A stretch of 60,739 nucleotides of DNA from Hyaloscypha bicolor E (GCF_002865645.1 NW_020194535.1:1-60739), one strand, 5' to 3'; numbered from the stretch's first letter, positions 43,901-59,630 are shown. Notes: generated by a model from the letters alone, not told the origin. Translations and numbers: made by a program.

Positions 43901-46900
43901 AAAGTACTATAAATTAAAAGAATTAGAATAATACTATTAGGTTCTATAAAGTTATTAATAGCCTTAAAAACTATTTGAAATATAGTATTCTTATTAATTC
44001 TATTAACTTTAGCTATAATAATAAGGTAAATATATTATATTAGGCTATAGTAGTATTTTATAATTCTAATAAAGTTATAAGCTTTTATAGAAATAATCTT
44101 AACCTTAGTTCTTATAGTATTTATAAGCTAAGTAAACTTCTTACTAATAAACTACTTTCCGGTATTTATTATAATCTAATTAGGAGAGCCTAAATAGTTA
44201 TTAATCTAATATTATTTAAATATATTTCAGATATATATTATACTAATATTCTAAAGCTATTAGCTAGCTTAATATTAAGTGCCTTTATTAATAATATAAA
44301 GTATAAGCTTATTAGAAATATAAAAAATATTAATAATAATAAAGTAATTAAAGCTAATATTATCTTTTAGGTTAAACTTAAATTATTCGAGTAATTAGCT
44401 ATATTTCTGGTATTATTTATAGTATTTTATAAAATACTTAAGGGCTTTTATATTAATATTATAGCCTACTTATTCTAGTATATTTCGGAACTTACTAATA
44501 AATAAATAACTAAAATAATAATATAAATATTATAATTCGATTTTTATAAAAAAGCAGGAATTATAAATAAAGAATTCGGAAATAAAGTCTTATAATATAG
44601 TATTCTAAAGTAAGAAAAAGTATCTGAAATATTATATTATAGATATATATTTTCTAGTAAAAATAATAAAATAATTAGTAAAATTATTAAAATAGATTCC
44701 TAGCTTATTTATATTAGCTAAGCTAAATAAAAATAAAGTCTTTAAAAATATAATATAGAATTATACTTACCTAATTAATATACTTATTATTATAGATTTA
44801 ATAGAAAATATAGATCTAATACTAAACTAAATATTAATTTAATTTTTAGTAATTTTATTAAGTTTAATATAATTATTAGTTTACTAGAAAGCTTGGAATT
44901 AGTTAGAACTAGTAATTAAGTATTTAAAAGTTCTAGTATTAATTATAACTTTATAAAAGTAGTAAGTATTATATTTTAATATATTATTAATTATAAAAGT
45001 CTAGGTATTTTCTATTAAGGATTTAATAGACTTTAAAATATAGTTTTTGCTTATTATCTAATATATAAGAAAAAGAGAAATAAGGTTATTTATAAGAGTA
45101 TTAGTTATAGTTATTAGTAAAATAGAAGTAATAAAAATAGCTAAAAAGCTCTTAACTAAAATAAAGTAGAAATTTAGATAATATTTCTTTTCTTTATTTA
45201 TTTCTACTAATAAGGCCTTAAAAGTATTATTTACTAGTTTATTCTTATTATTCTTATTACTTTCTTTACTTTCGGCTTTAGTAATATATTATATATAAGT
45301 ATTACTAAAGTATTTATTAAAGTTACAAGTATTTCTGGATCTGAACTAATAAATATTTCTATTCCTAAATCGAGTCTTTTTAGTTTTTTATTTCTCTAGT
45401 ATATATTTCTATAAATAGTATTTGGGTTTCTTATATATAAAACACGACTTTAGAATATAATTATTATAATTATAGGGCTTAAAGTAATTATTACGGGTTC
45501 TGAAGTTATAGCTAAATTTATATTAATAATTTCCGGAGAAATAATAATTTAGAGAATTTTAAAAGTAGTATTATTAATTAGTAAAAAAGATTTCGGGATT
45601 AGTTTATTATTTACTTTTATATATAGTAATAGATAACTAGAGCTTATTAATAAGCTAGCTAAGATTTATAAAGGAATCTGAGATTATATATTTATATATC
45701 TAGAAGCTTTAATAAAAAATAATAATTTTATTATAAAAGAATTCGGTATTTTATAAATTATATATAAAACCATACTATAATTAATATAGTTCGTTAATTA
45801 GTAATTAAATAGTTTTAAATATTATTTTTTCCGGAAATTTAGCTATTATAAAAGCTAATATAGTAGTATTTCAATTATTTAAATTTTAATATTTAAATTT
45901 AGGAGCTTTAAAAAAACTATAAATATTAATATAAGCCTCTTTATATATATATTAAGAGAGCTAGTTACTATAGAAGTAGTCTTAAGCTAGTTCCTTTAGT
46001 ATAATAAGAAAAGCTTATATTAGTATCTTTTATAAAAGCTTTATATATTAGTAAATATTAAGGAAAATAATAAGTTTATAATTAAAATTACTATTAGATT
46101 TATTATATTTTTATTCTTTAATATAAATCTTAGTAATTTCTCTAATAAATCTTATAATTAAAGGTAATTAGGGGTTATTCGAATATAATTATAATAATAG
46201 TAATAGAACTAATAAAAGTATATTATTTATTTCTAAAGCTTTTATACTAGTATATAAATCTAGTAAAAATATAAGATATAATAATAAAAGAAATAATAAA
46301 GAAAATAATAATATAGAAATATTAAAGATAATAGATCCCAGATACTTATTCTTTATAAGAATAATAAAGCCTAATAGGATTAGTTCTTTAATAAAATTTA
46401 ATCTAGTTACTAATATATCCTTATTTAATTATATATATTATATATTTTTCTTTATAATAATATATAGAGTATTTATAATAGTATTAGTACTATTATTCTA
46501 TTATATAAATATATTATTATATTAAAGAGTTTTATATAAGTATAGTATTTCCGGGAATTTGAACTTATTAAAGTTCTCTTAATAAATAAAATCCTTAAAA
46601 TTATATTTAAATAGCTTCTAAAGATTATTATTAACTATTTTATAAAAAATATATTAAAATAGCTTAGTATCTAAGAACTTAGTTATTTTATTTATTTTAA
46701 TAAAATTCAGGTTAATTTTATATCTTTACTTTCTTACTAATTTCTTATAATTATTATTATATATAAAGTAATTAAATTAGATAGATCTAATAAAGGAATT
46801 ATTTACTATAGTACATTTTGCTATTATATATTCTATAAGCTTATATCTAGTTTAAGATATAGTAGTTTATAAAAAAAAATAGATTTATAAAAAGAAAAGT

Positions 46901-47673
46901 AATTTATAAAATAGGTAATTTATAAAAAATATTATATTTGAGGTAAAAATTTCGTTTATAATAAAAAATTTAGGAAATGAAATTTAAGAAATAAAATATC
47001 GAAATTTCGGGAGAACTTAATAGTTCTAAAGCTTAAGAGCTCTAAAGATTTAAAAAAAAGTAGTTTTTAAAAGATTTTTATAAGAGTTAAATAGGAATAG
47101 AATAAAATAGCCAAAATAGCTAACTATTTTAGTATTTAGTAAAATTAAGTACTTTTCCTATTTATATAACCGAATTATAAGTAATAGAACTAATAGATAT
47201 TTCCCTTTTTAATATAATATAAACGGACTTTAATAAGATTAAGTATCTTTTCTGTTTATATAACCGAATTATAGATAATAGAATTAATAATTATTTTCTT
47301 TTTAACTAGAATAATAGCTTTGCTTTTAAGTAACTAAATCTTAGGTAAGTATAGCTTAATTTTTCCTAATCTATATATATAAATAGATCTTATTCTAATC
47401 TAAATATAAACTAATTAGTATTAGTTTACTAATAATATATAATATTATTATATAGATATAAAAGTATTATTTATATAAGATTAGTAAAGTTATTATTTAG
47501 AAATAGAAATTATAGTATTATAATATTAATATATAATCTCTAAATCTACTAAGCCTAAAGAGATCTAGTTAACTAGTTAAATTACTAATAGGATACGAGG
47601 TTATATAACTATATCCCGTATCCTATATCCCGTAACTATATATATAACTTCTAGAGAAATAGCTATACTAATA
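40977..47673 (-). mobile_element. Full-length Ty1/Copia retrotransposon (family A), reverse, RIP-dead, TSD ATAGC
   Basis: LTRs at 40977-41273 and 47419-47673 are in the same orientation; the second lacks about 42 bases of an internal array. The element is flanked by ATAGC on both sides (40972-40976 and 47674-47678). The reverse strand carries a Copia integrase at about 43700-44200: INTGK then FISKKFT (Asp of the D-x-G turned to Asn), KAYNFIRIIKYYYSLI and FKAINNFIEPN. Stops are frequent and come from G-to-A changes. RT would lie between about 41300 and 43600. The total of 6697 bp is a normal size for fungal Copia elements. Confidence 0.8.
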
Positions 47674-50600
47674 ATAGCTTTAAATCTAAACTTATTTCTG
47701 AATTTTATAATAAAACTAAAAATAATATAAATATAATTTTTATTATTTCTATTATTTTACTAAAATATAATAAAGAATAGTTTTATAAGAACTTTAATAT
47801 TATAATATTTCTATAAAATAATAACTTATATAAAGATTTTTATTAAATTAAAGTTATTAGCTTTTTAAGAAAAAAAATATTTAAATTATTTTTAGATTTT
47901 AAATATTAAAAGAAATATATATTTTTAATTTTTAATTTATTAATAAAATAAAAAATAAAAATATAAAAAAAAAACTTAAAAAATTAAAACCAGTTATTTA
48001 AGTTTATAATAATAATAAAAAATATATAATATTATTATAATTTTTATAATAATTTATTTTATAAATTTATTAAATAATTAAATTTAAATAATAATTTAAA
48101 TCTAAAAATTATAAAATTATTATATAATATATTAAAAGCTAAAAATTATTAGTTTAAGACTTATTATTTCTATTATATTAATAAGCTTTTTATAAAATAA
48201 TTAATTTATAACTTTTATTTTTTTTATAATAAGTAATTTTTTAAATTAATAATATTTTATTTATTAAAAATAATTATTTTAAAAAACTAAGTTTTTAATT
48301 AAAAAATATAAATATTTACTTTTAATTATAATTTCAAATTTAATAAAAGTATTATTTATATAGAAATTATTAAAATTATTCTTTTATAAAAATATTAGTA
48401 TAAAAACCTTAATATTATATTAATTAAAAAAATTATTATTATAAATAATAAAAGTATTATATATTGAGATTTTTTATTAAGAATTAATATATTAAAGAAA
48501 TATATATTTTATTAGTTTATTAATTAAAAGCTTTATATAATTTATTAATTATTATTTAAGCTATTAAATTTTTAGAAACTAATATTAAAGTATTTAATAA
48601 ATATATTTAATAATAAATTAAAAATATTATTAAAAAACTAAAATTCATAAAGCTAATAAAAAAATTCTTATATTTAATTATTTTTATAAATACTTTATTT
48701 ATAATAATTAAGATTTCTTTTTTTAAATTAAATATTATTAAAAAGAAATATCTAATAATTAATATAATATATTTTTATTAAATATATAAATAATAAAAAA
48801 TTATAAAAATTAAATTCTATTAATTTTATAATAAAATTAAAGCTATTAAATATAAATATAATATAATTAGATATAAAAAAATAAATTAAATATAAATAAA
48901 AATATATTAAATAAAAAATAAATATATAAACTAATAATAAAAATAAAAAATATATATAAATATATAAAATATTTAAAAAGTTTAATAGTAAATCAAATTA
49001 GAAAATTAATATATATTTAAAAGAAAATACTATTTTTTATATTTTTAAAATAGTTTTAATATTAGTATAATTATTTCTTTAGAAATTATATATATAATTA
49101 TAGAACTCGAAATATAAAATATAAATAATAATAATATTTCTTTTTTTTCTTTTAAATATTTATAATAAGTTCTTTAATAATATTATTCTAAAATCTTATT
49201 TATAATTCCTAATTAGAAAATATTAAATATTTTCTAGAATTATTATTAATTATATATTTTAAATTAGTATAATAAATAAATATATAAATAAATATTATAT
49301 ATTATAAAACTAGTTTCTTATTTTAAATAAAGCTTATAATTAGAATTATATAAATTATATAAGATTATGTTTCCTTATTAAATAAAAGACTTTATAATTT
49401 AGCTAAATATTAGAAAATATATAAAAAGAAATATTTATTAATATTATTTTATATTTTATTTATTTATATATTTTAATTAATTTAATTTTTTAAAAATAGT
49501 TTATTATAAAATAATTAAACTATTAATAAAAAGATTACTAATAATTAAAATATTAATTAGAAAAAGTATTTTTATTAATATTAAAATAACTTAATAATAT
49601 ATTTAGAAAAGTATTTAATTAGATACTTTTAATATTATTTAATTAAAAATAGAAATAAAACCTAAATATTTTTAAAACTAATTAATAAAATAATAATTAA
49701 AAAAAAGTTAATAATAATTTATTATTATATTATTAAATTCAAAATAAAGATATAATAAAAAAATAATTTAATATATAAAAAACTTAGATTTATTATTTTA
49801 AAAATATTTAAATATTTAATATAAAGCCTATTATATTTCTAATAATATTCTTTATTTATAAGGCTTTAAAAGCCCGAGAATTACTAATATATAAAGAAAA
49901 TAATATTAAAAAAGCTAAAATAATATAAAAATAATAGAATTATTTAGATTATAAATATAATAAAATTATATATTATATTTTCTATTTTAAAAATATAATT
50001 AAAAATATCTAGAAATATAAAAAGTAATTAATAAATATTAATATTATAAATTAGAAAACTTTTATTAAGTTTATTAAGAATTTTATTTTAAATTTAAAGA
50101 ACTATAATAATAATACTTTTATTAAATTTAAAAATTTAAAATAATAACTAAATTAAAATATTTAAAGATTTATATTTTATTTAAAGAATTTATTAAAGAA
50201 TTTAAAATATATAAATTTATTATAAAAATAAAATAATTTATTTAATAATTTAAAATAAGAAATTCGAAATAAAATTAATTATTAAAGAAGTATTTAATAA
50301 AATAAAATAAAGCTCGTTTTTATAACTATAAGAAATAAAAATAATTTAAATTTATTTATTTAATAAAAATATAATAATAAGTTAATAAAATATAGAAATA
50401 TTTAAAAATAAAAAAAATAGAAAATAAAGCTATTTTATTATAATTATATTTATTTATATTATTAAAAATAAAGTTCCTAAAATAAGAATAATAATTAAAC
50501 TTATTATTAAAATAAAGAAATTAAAAAATAGAATTAAAATATTAATTAATTTAGATATAGAAGTTAATTATATAAAAAGAAAACTAGTTTTAGATATAGA

Positions 50601-51777
50601 TATTTTATTAGTTTTATTAAAAAGAATAAAATCTATTTATATAGAACTTATATTTTTAAAATTATTAATAAAAATATATTAAAGAATTAAAAAAAGACTA
50701 ATATATATTTTATATTATATAATTTTAATAATTTTATTAGATTAATTCTTTAATTCTTTTTAAAAAATATATAGAAATATTAAATTTAATTATAAAGAAT
50801 TAAAGTTTTAAGTATTATAAAATATATTAAAATAATAAAATATAAAATTTTTTTTTTTATTAATTATTTGTTTTATAATAAATAATTAAAAAGTTATTAT
50901 TATTATAAATAAAATAGCTTTATTTCTTAAAAAATATTAGAATTTTTTTCTAGTATTTTTTATAAAAACTATAAATATATTATTTAATTATTATATAATA
51001 AAATATTATATAAATTTAAAACTAGAATTCTAATTATTATATAGTTTTATATATATTTTATTAGAAAAACAATTTAAAGTTATTTAGAAATATTTTAATA
51101 TTAGTTTAAAAGTTTTTTTATTATATTATTAATTTAGTTAATATTCTAATTATATTTATTTTTTTAAAAAAGAAAATAGCTTATATTTATATATTAATTA
51201 TTAGAATTTAAAGAGAATTATTATTAAAAAAGAAATACTATTATTATTATTTAATAAAATAAAAAATAGGCTTTATAAAATAAAAATATATATAAATCTA
51301 AATTTAAAAAATATTTATTATTAATTATAAAATAAGAAAAATAAAAAATAAAAATAAAATTTTTAAATATATTATAAAAATTCTTAAATATTATATTATA
51401 TTTTTTAAATTCTTTAATATTTTAACAATATTTTAGATATATACTAATTATATATTAATAATATTTTAGATATATATTAATTATATATTAATAAATTTTA
51501 TAAATATTATTTATATAATTTATTTAAATAATATTTTTATTTATTTTAAAAACCTAAAAAAATATATAATAATAATCTAATATATATTCGGGTAATTATA
51601 ATAATACTAGCTTTTTATAAACTTAATAAAATATAAGTTTAATATATAAGAAATAAAGTTTTTAGGATTTTTAATTAGATTAAATAATATAGAAATAAAA
51701 GTTAACTAAATTATAATTATTAGAAAATAACTAACTTTAGAAAAAAATATTTAATAAATATAAATATTTTTGGGTTT
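47674..51777 (+). mobile_element. Outer Gypsy element (family B), left part: gag, protease, RT
   Basis: From about 49300 on the forward strand shows Gypsy order. There is a RIP-altered zinc knuckle near 50310 (FYNYKK in place of a CCHC core), a protease region near 50550 (LDIEVNYIKRKL) and the RT box YLNNIFIYFKN near 51515 with Asp to Asn. It continues with EIKFLGFLI, then IFLGF, where it is cut at 51777 by the nested element. The reading resumes at 58431. The stretch 47679-49300 may be the remainder of the forward Copia relic; I could not decide. Confidence 0.65.
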
Positions 51778-54700
51778 TATTATAATTTCTAGATATTTAA
51801 TATCTGAAATATCTTACTAGATATTAGATATTTCCTAAATATATATAATACGGCCGCTTTACTAGAGAAATATACTTGAAATATATTAGAGATATTTAGA
51901 AAGCTAAGCCTCTTTAGAACTAATATATTATAAGATATATATATATTTTTATAGTCTCTTATATTTTAGTTTTCTCTTTTTTAGCTTTAAATTATCTTTA
52001 TAAGAGATTTTTTATTTTGCTTTCTAAGCTCTAAATACTATATTTATAATAGTATTTAAAGCTTATTTTCTTTAATCCTATAAAGGATTTTAAATAAGTT
52101 AATTTAGAACTATTAGTAATATAGATATTATTAAAATAATAGAACCTCAGAAATACAAGTAATAAACTCTAGAATAATAAAAGCAAAAAGCTTCAGAATC
52201 CTTAAAGAAATCAGGTATTTATATCTTTATAAATATATACTAGTAATATATTAGAAACTCTTTCCTAAAAACCCGAAAATTAAAGAATCTTAAATAAAGG
52301 CTATTCTTTAATTAAGTTCTAGAGTAATAGGTACCTATAGGCTAGTAATCTAACTATTATCCTTAAGCCCTATTCTATAACCTTATAGGCCCTATATATA
52401 TACTAATAATAAGATTACTAGAAAGAATATAATAAAGAAAAAATATAATAAATTAATTTTCTAGAATATTATATAATTAGGAATTATATTAATTTCTACT
52501 AAAGCTTTTAGTAAAACTCTTACTAGTTCAGGTTATCCTATTAGTAGCCTTTCCCGAACTAAATATTCTATTAGTATTTCTAGAGAATTTATAGATAAGT
52601 TTATAGAAATAGAACTCTCTGCTTTTATTATAAAGCTTCTAGAGAGTTATATAAATAGGCCAAGAAATCTAATACTTTATTTTTAGATATTAATATTATT
52701 ATAAAAAAGTATTAGAAAAATATTTAAAGAGCTATTTTATATAAGAATACTTATAGTTATAATAAAGCTATTTTCGAGAATATTAAGTTCTATAATACTA
52801 AGCTCGAGAATAATATTAAATACTATATAGCTATAGTAAATCGGCTTATAATAGCTTTAACTATTTCTATTTTACTTACTCTAGCTATTTTAAATTTCTT
52901 TTAAAAGAATTCCGAACTATCTCTAATTTATTTCTATCTAGAATTCCTTATATCTTATATTTTCTTTAGAAATACTAGAGTTATTAAGCTCCTAAATTTA
53001 ATTCTCTTTACTAGAAATTATATTATCTTTAATAACTAGCTAGTTTAGATTAAGAATAAGCTATAAGAAAATACTAATTTATATTTCTTAGAAAATCTTA
53101 AGATTATTTATATTTCTAGTAAACTTACTAGTAATACTCTTATCCTAACTAACTCTTATATAAATAAAAATAATCCGAATTAGTATTATTAGTTCTTAGA
53201 GTTCTATTCTTATTTAAAAAAGCTATATTCTAATTCTAATAAGATATAGAATATTTGCTATAACTTTAGTAAGCTTTAAATATACTCTAGTTAAGTATTT
53301 TAGAAGTTTTATACTTTTTTCTTATAAAAATTTATAAAAGGTAATATTAGTTTTTAAGATATTAAATATAAACTAAATAAGAAACTCTTACTAAAACTTT
53401 AGAAATTAGTATATATATATTATAATAATTCTTTTATTAATACTACTTGCTTTACTTAGTACTATATTACTAATAATTAGTAAATTAAGGCTATATATAA
53501 GAAAATTAAAAAATATAAAAAAGTAAGAATTATCTTAACTAAGTTTATTTCTAGTACTATATTCTTATATATTTCTAAGAAATATATTCCTAAAAAAGAG
53601 CCTAAAAAGCCTATATTAACTACTTTTATTAAGTATATATTTCCTTATAAATATAAGTAATATCTTATAAAAACCGAGAATTTCTTAACTATTAAATACT
53701 TTAATTATAACGAGTTTGGCTACTATATTAGATATTATTTAGTTCTATATAATAAAGAAATTAAGGTAGCTCTTTCTAGAATTAAGCCGGGCTTAGTTCC
53801 TATTTTACTAGAATATATTATTCTAATAAAATATTTAGAGAATTCGAGCTCTAATTCTAGTATAAAACCAGGAAATAAGTATTTCTTAAAAAAAGTCTTT
53901 ATTTTAGGGGCTTATAATATAAACTTAGTAAAAATTAACTTAACTTCTTTAATAAAAGAAAATACTTTTATAATATCTTATATTATTAGTATAAATAGAT
54001 TAGAAATCAAGTTTTCTTTTCTTATTAATACTAGAACTAATAGTTATACTTTTATTAATATAAAGCTTATTTAGTATATAAAGTAATTTTTAGAAATAGA
54101 ATTATAACTTCTTTTTTTATCCTATATTATATATGGTTTTAATAAAAAGCTAACTAAGTTTACTAAGAAATATATAGAAGTTTTATTTCTAATTAATAAA
54201 TAAAGTATTAATATACTAATAATTATTCTAAATTTTAGAGATTATAATATTATTTTTAATAAAAGATAAATAGTATATATTAATATTTTAGTTAATTATA
54301 GAAAATATAGGCTTATATAGCTAAATAATAAGCCTAAATTTATATAATTTAGTTATATTATTAGTATTTTATAGTAATAGCTAGAGAAATAACCTAATAA
54401 GAAATATTAAAAAGATATTAATTAATAAAATTCTATTATAAGCTATTTCTAGAAACTTTCTATTCTAAAATAGTTTTCTTTCTTTTAAACTAATTAGAGA
54501 AAATTATATAAGACTATAGAAAAAGAGCTTCTATAGCTTAATTAAAATATAATATCTAAATAAAAGCTAAAAAAGCAAAAAGAGGTCTATAATAAAAAGT
54601 AAATATTAGATCTAGCTATTCTTATTTCTATAATATTTAATTATATAACTAAGAAGAAAAAATATTATTAGTTAAATCTCTATCTATAAGATTAATAAGA

Positions 54701-57700
54701 AGCTTAAAGCTCGAAAAAAAGAAGCTATCTCTAGTTTAGAGAATTAATAACCGGAAGAAATAAAGCTTTAGTAGCTATAAAAAATATTATTTCTAGAACT
54801 CAAGAAATATATTTTTATTTTTTCTAAGAAAAAATCTAATATCTTTTCTTTTTATAAACTATATAATTATAAGATTCAGATTAAAGGCCTAAAGAAAACC
54901 GAGAGTATTAAATATTAACTTCTCTAGTAATAGTTTATTTAAGAGCTTTTAGAAATCAAGTATTTCTTAAAAAATAATCTGGCTAAAAGCTTTATTAAAA
55001 CTAGTTAGGCTTTTTTTACTTTACTAGTTCTTTTTATAAAAAAAGTAAACAGAGATTTATATTTCTATATTAATTTCTATTATCTAAATAATATTACCCA
55101 GAAAAATTAATATCCTTTTTTATTTATTAATAAGACTTTAAATTAATTATCTAAGGCTAAGATCTATATTAAATTAGATATTTACTAAGCTTTCTATTAT
55201 ATAGCTATAGACCCGGACTTTTAGGAACTAATAATATTCCGTATTTATTATAAAGTATATAAATATAATATTTTCTAGGAAAGCCTTATAAATAGCCCGG
55301 CTATATATTAATATTATATAAATAATATACTTTTTAAATATCTAGATAATTTTTATATAATATATCTTAATAATATTCTTATTTATTTAGAGAATCTAGT
55401 AAAGTATAAAAAATATATATAAAAAATACTAAACTATTTATATCTTATTAGCTTCTAAGTAAATATTAGAAAATCGGAATTTAAAGTTATATATATAAAG
55501 TATTTGGGCTTTATTATTTCTATATCTAATATTAAAATAGATTTTAATAAAGTCGAAGTAATATATAACTAGTAATTTCTAAAAATAATTAAGAGTATAT
55601 AGTTCTTTCTTGGCTTTTATAACTTTTATAAATACTATATTAGAAATTATAAATAAATTACTAGATCTCTTATCTTATTTATAAAAAAGAGAATTTCCTT
55701 TAAGGAATCTAAATAATATTAAAAGGCTTTTATTTGCCTGAAAAAAGCTATAATTTCTATTCTAGTTCTATAATACTATAATTTAAATTTACTTATAATA
55801 ATAAAAATAGATATATCTAAAGAAATAATTACTAGCCTACTTTTTTAATAAGATCTAGAAACAGGCCTTTAGTATCCTATAGCTTATTTTTCTAAAACTA
55901 TACTTCTAATAAAGCTTAATTATAATATATATAATAAGAAAATACTTATTATAGTATAAGTACTAGAGAAATAAAGAACTAAGCTAGAAAGCCTTTAGGA
56001 TACTTCTTTTAAAATCTATTCTAATTACTATATTTTAAAGTACTTTATAATTACTAAGAAGCTCTTTTCTTAATAAGCTAAATAAGCTAAGCTTTTATTT
56101 TATTATTATTTTAAGCTTATATATTATTCTAGAAAATTAAATAAGTAAATAAATACTTTATTATAAAAATAAAATAAAATAAATACTTGGAACTAGATTA
56201 AGAAAAAGCTATAAACCCAAATACTTTTCTCTAGAAATAAAATTAATTCGGAAATTATTTATAACTTATAACTTATAATAATATTTTATAAAGTTAGTTT
56301 ATTTAATCCGGAATTTGGCTCTAAAAACCAAATATATACTAAAGACTTTCTAAAAAAAATTACTTTTATTAGAAATATAATTTCTTTAAAAAAAGATATT
56401 TTCTTAAAAGCTTTATTAGTAAACTCTATTATAATTACTTTTATAAAAGTATTATTAGAAGTTTCTATTAAATATAATAGCTTATAAATTATAAATAAGA
56501 TTCTATAAAATAATTATATATTACTAGATCTAAAAAAGCTATATATAATAGTTTAAGCTAAAATAATATCTAGATACTATAAAGTAGCCTTTTCTTATAT
56601 TATAAAAGATTTTATATTACAAAAAATAAAATAATTCCCGGATTATTTTTATAAACTATTCTAATTTATAAAATATATAATAAATCTTTTTCTAGATATC
56701 TTAAATATATAAAGCTTTATTAGTTATTAAAGAAATAATATTACTAGTTATCTATAAGTAAGGATATTAATTAATACTATAGTAATTACTATATTTATAA
56801 AAGATTATATATATCTAGAAATAAAAAGCCTAGTTTATTTTATTTCTTTCTAGTTTCTAATTACCTCTAATAATATATTATTATAGATTTTAAAAACTAT
56901 CTAGAAAGTAAATCGGGCTATAATATAGTTACTATATTTATAAATTACTTATTTAAGTACTTAATTATAATTCTAATATAAGATATAATTATAGCCAAGT
57001 AGCTAGTACTTTTATTTTTATTTTATATAATATATTAAATAAGTATTTTAGAAATAATTATATTAGATTAAAGACTCTAATTTATATCCGATTTTTAAAG
57101 CGAATTCTATATAAGAATTAGTATAAAATTTAAGCTTTTTATAGCTAATTATTCCCAAATAAATAAATAGATAAAGATTATTAATTAGTATTTTAATTAA
57201 AGATTATATTTATATATTAACTATTACTAGAATAACTAGAATAAATAAATTACTATAATTAATTATTAATAAGCCTTTCTTTAGTATAAAACTATTAGTT
57301 AGTCTCTATTTATAACTAAAAAAAGCTATAAGCCTTATATTTCTTTAGACTAGAACTTTCCTATTAAAACTAATTTATTTAAAAAGAAACTAAATAGAAA
57401 TAAAGCTAAAGTATTAATAAATTAATTATATGAATTATAGTAACTTACCTAAGGCTATTTAAAATAAATATAAGAATAATATATAATATAAGCTAATAAA
57501 TACTATTATCTAATTAATTTCAAAATCGGAAATAAAATATAAGTTATTATAAAATATTAGAAATTCAATTCTCCGAACTAGAAGCTAGGGAACTAAATAA
57601 AGAATCTATTTGAGATTCTAGAATAATATAGCTATTTATTCTTTCTAAAGCTATTAGAAACTATAAAGATATATCTAGTTTTCTATATAAAGAAATTATA

Positions 57701-58425
57701 AAAAAACTCCTAGAATTCTTTATTAAATTAAGTAAACCCGAAATTGCTTTTATTAATATTAGAAAATAGTAAATAAAAGTATAATATTAAACGAGTTATT
57801 ATAATTAAGCTAATAAGAAATAGGCTAAAATATAGAATTTAGTAAATTAGTTAAGATAAAGATCTAGTATAATATTTAGCTTTAATACTAAATAATAGCC
57901 CCCTGGTTTTATAAAGTTTCTATAATAATAATATTAATATACTAGAATTTTTATAAAACCTATAATACTAGCTAGATTATATAAAAAATAATACTTATTT
58001 AGAACTATATAGAAATAATAATAAATCTTTCTAGATTATATAATAAAAATACTAGTTTTATTTTAGAAAAAAGTATAATATGAAATTAGATAAATTAATA
58101 GCTTTTATAAAGCTCGGAAATAAGCCTATTATAAAAAAGAAAATAATATTATAATTCTTAAATATCCGGTATTTAAGATATTTTACTAGACTAGTTACTA
58201 GATACTTTTTAGGTATATATAATATAGCTACTTTACTAGGGAAATATACTTGAAATATACTAGAAATATTTAGAAAACTAAGCCTTTTTAGAACTAATAT
58301 ACTATAAAATATATATATTTTCTTATAATCTCTTATATTCTAGTTTTCTTTTCCTTAGCTTTAAATCGTTTTTATAAAAGACCTTTTACTTTATTTTCCA
58401 AGCCCTAAATACTATATTTATAATA
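51778..58425 (+). mobile_element. Full-length Ty3/Gypsy retrotransposon (family C), nested, RIP-dead, TSD GGTTT
   Basis: LTRs are 51778-52051 and 58147-58425, both TATTATAA...TTATAATA, RIP forms of TG...CA ends. Flanks are GGTTT on both sides (51773-51777 and 58426-58430). Forward reading shows a zinc knuckle (FNYNEFGYYIRYY, near 53700), protease (FLINTRTN, near 54030) and the RT box NNILIYLEN near 55370. LGFYNFYKYYIRNYK follows near 55610. RNase H has YFSKTILLIKLNYNIYNKK near 55890, then YYILKYFIITKKLF near 56025. Integrase should occupy about 56400-57400. A purine-rich AAAAAAGAAAATAA lies just before the 3' LTR, where a polypurine tract belongs. Length 6648 bp. Confidence 0.85.
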
Positions 58426-59630
58426 GGTTTTATTAATTTTTATTAGAAATTTATTTATAAATATTTTAAAGTAATAAAAGAATTAATTTATTAAAAACTA
58501 ATAAAAAACTATAATATTATTTTAATTAGATAAATAAAGTAAATAAGGCTTTTAAAAAACTAGAAATTATATTTATAATAATATTAATTTATTAATATTT
58601 TAATTTAGTTTTAAAAATTTATATAAAAATAAATATTTTCGAATTTATAATTATAAATATAACTTTCTAGTTTTTTTTAAAAAAGAATTTAGTAATATTT
58701 TTTTATTTTTTTATTTAAAGAAAATAATTATAATTAAAAATAAATATAAAATAAATATTTTTAAATTTATAATTATTATTCTAGTATTTTATATTTAATA
58801 ATAAGTTATTAAAAAAACTAGATTTTATAATAAGTTATAAAATATAAAACAAAAAGCCTTATAAATAATAATAATAAAATATTAAAGAATTTTAAAAAAG
58901 AATTCTATTTTAATAATAAAAGAATATTAGAAATATTATTAATAAAACTAGTTATAAATAATATATATTATAAATTCTAGTTATATAAGTAATTAAATTT
59001 AAAAATATATATAAAAAAATAAAAGAATATTATTTGAATTATTATAATATTAGTAATATAAATAATTCTTAAAAAGAATTTTTATTAAAGCTATTAAAAC
59101 TTAAGAATTTAAAATATTTATAATATTAAAATATTAGAATATTATTTATATATTAAATAAACTAGCTTTTAAAAAAGATTTATTATAAATAAATATTTTA
59201 TTATTAATAAAATATTAGAAATTCTTTAAAGAAAATACCTTTAATAAAATATAAAAAAAAATATAAAAAATTAAAATAAATAAATATTTATTATATAATA
59301 TATTTAGTTTATTTCTTATTTTCTTTTAATTATAATAAGAAATTATTATAAACTTTATTATAGAATTATTTTCTTTTAGATTTTATAATTAAATATATAA
59401 AAATAATATAATATATTTTAATTTTTAAATTAATAAAATTATTTATATATTATATTATTAAAGACTTTAATATATTTATAAATATAATCTTTAATAAAGA
59501 ATTTTAATTAAATATATACTTTTATTTAAAGATTTAATAATAATTAAATATAATATATTATTTATAAATAATTAAATAATAAAACTTATTTTTATAAAAT
59601 TTATATATAATAATTTTATTCTAATATTAG
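58426..59630 (+). mobile_element. Outer Gypsy element (family B), right part: RNase H onward
   Basis: Starting at 58431 the forward frame reads INFY, a stop, then KFIYKYFKVIKELI, continuing the IFLGF that ends at 51777. So this is the same element, interrupted. Further on an RNase H-like FINILI stretch appears near 58590. The rest to 59630 is too decayed to name. Confidence 0.65.
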
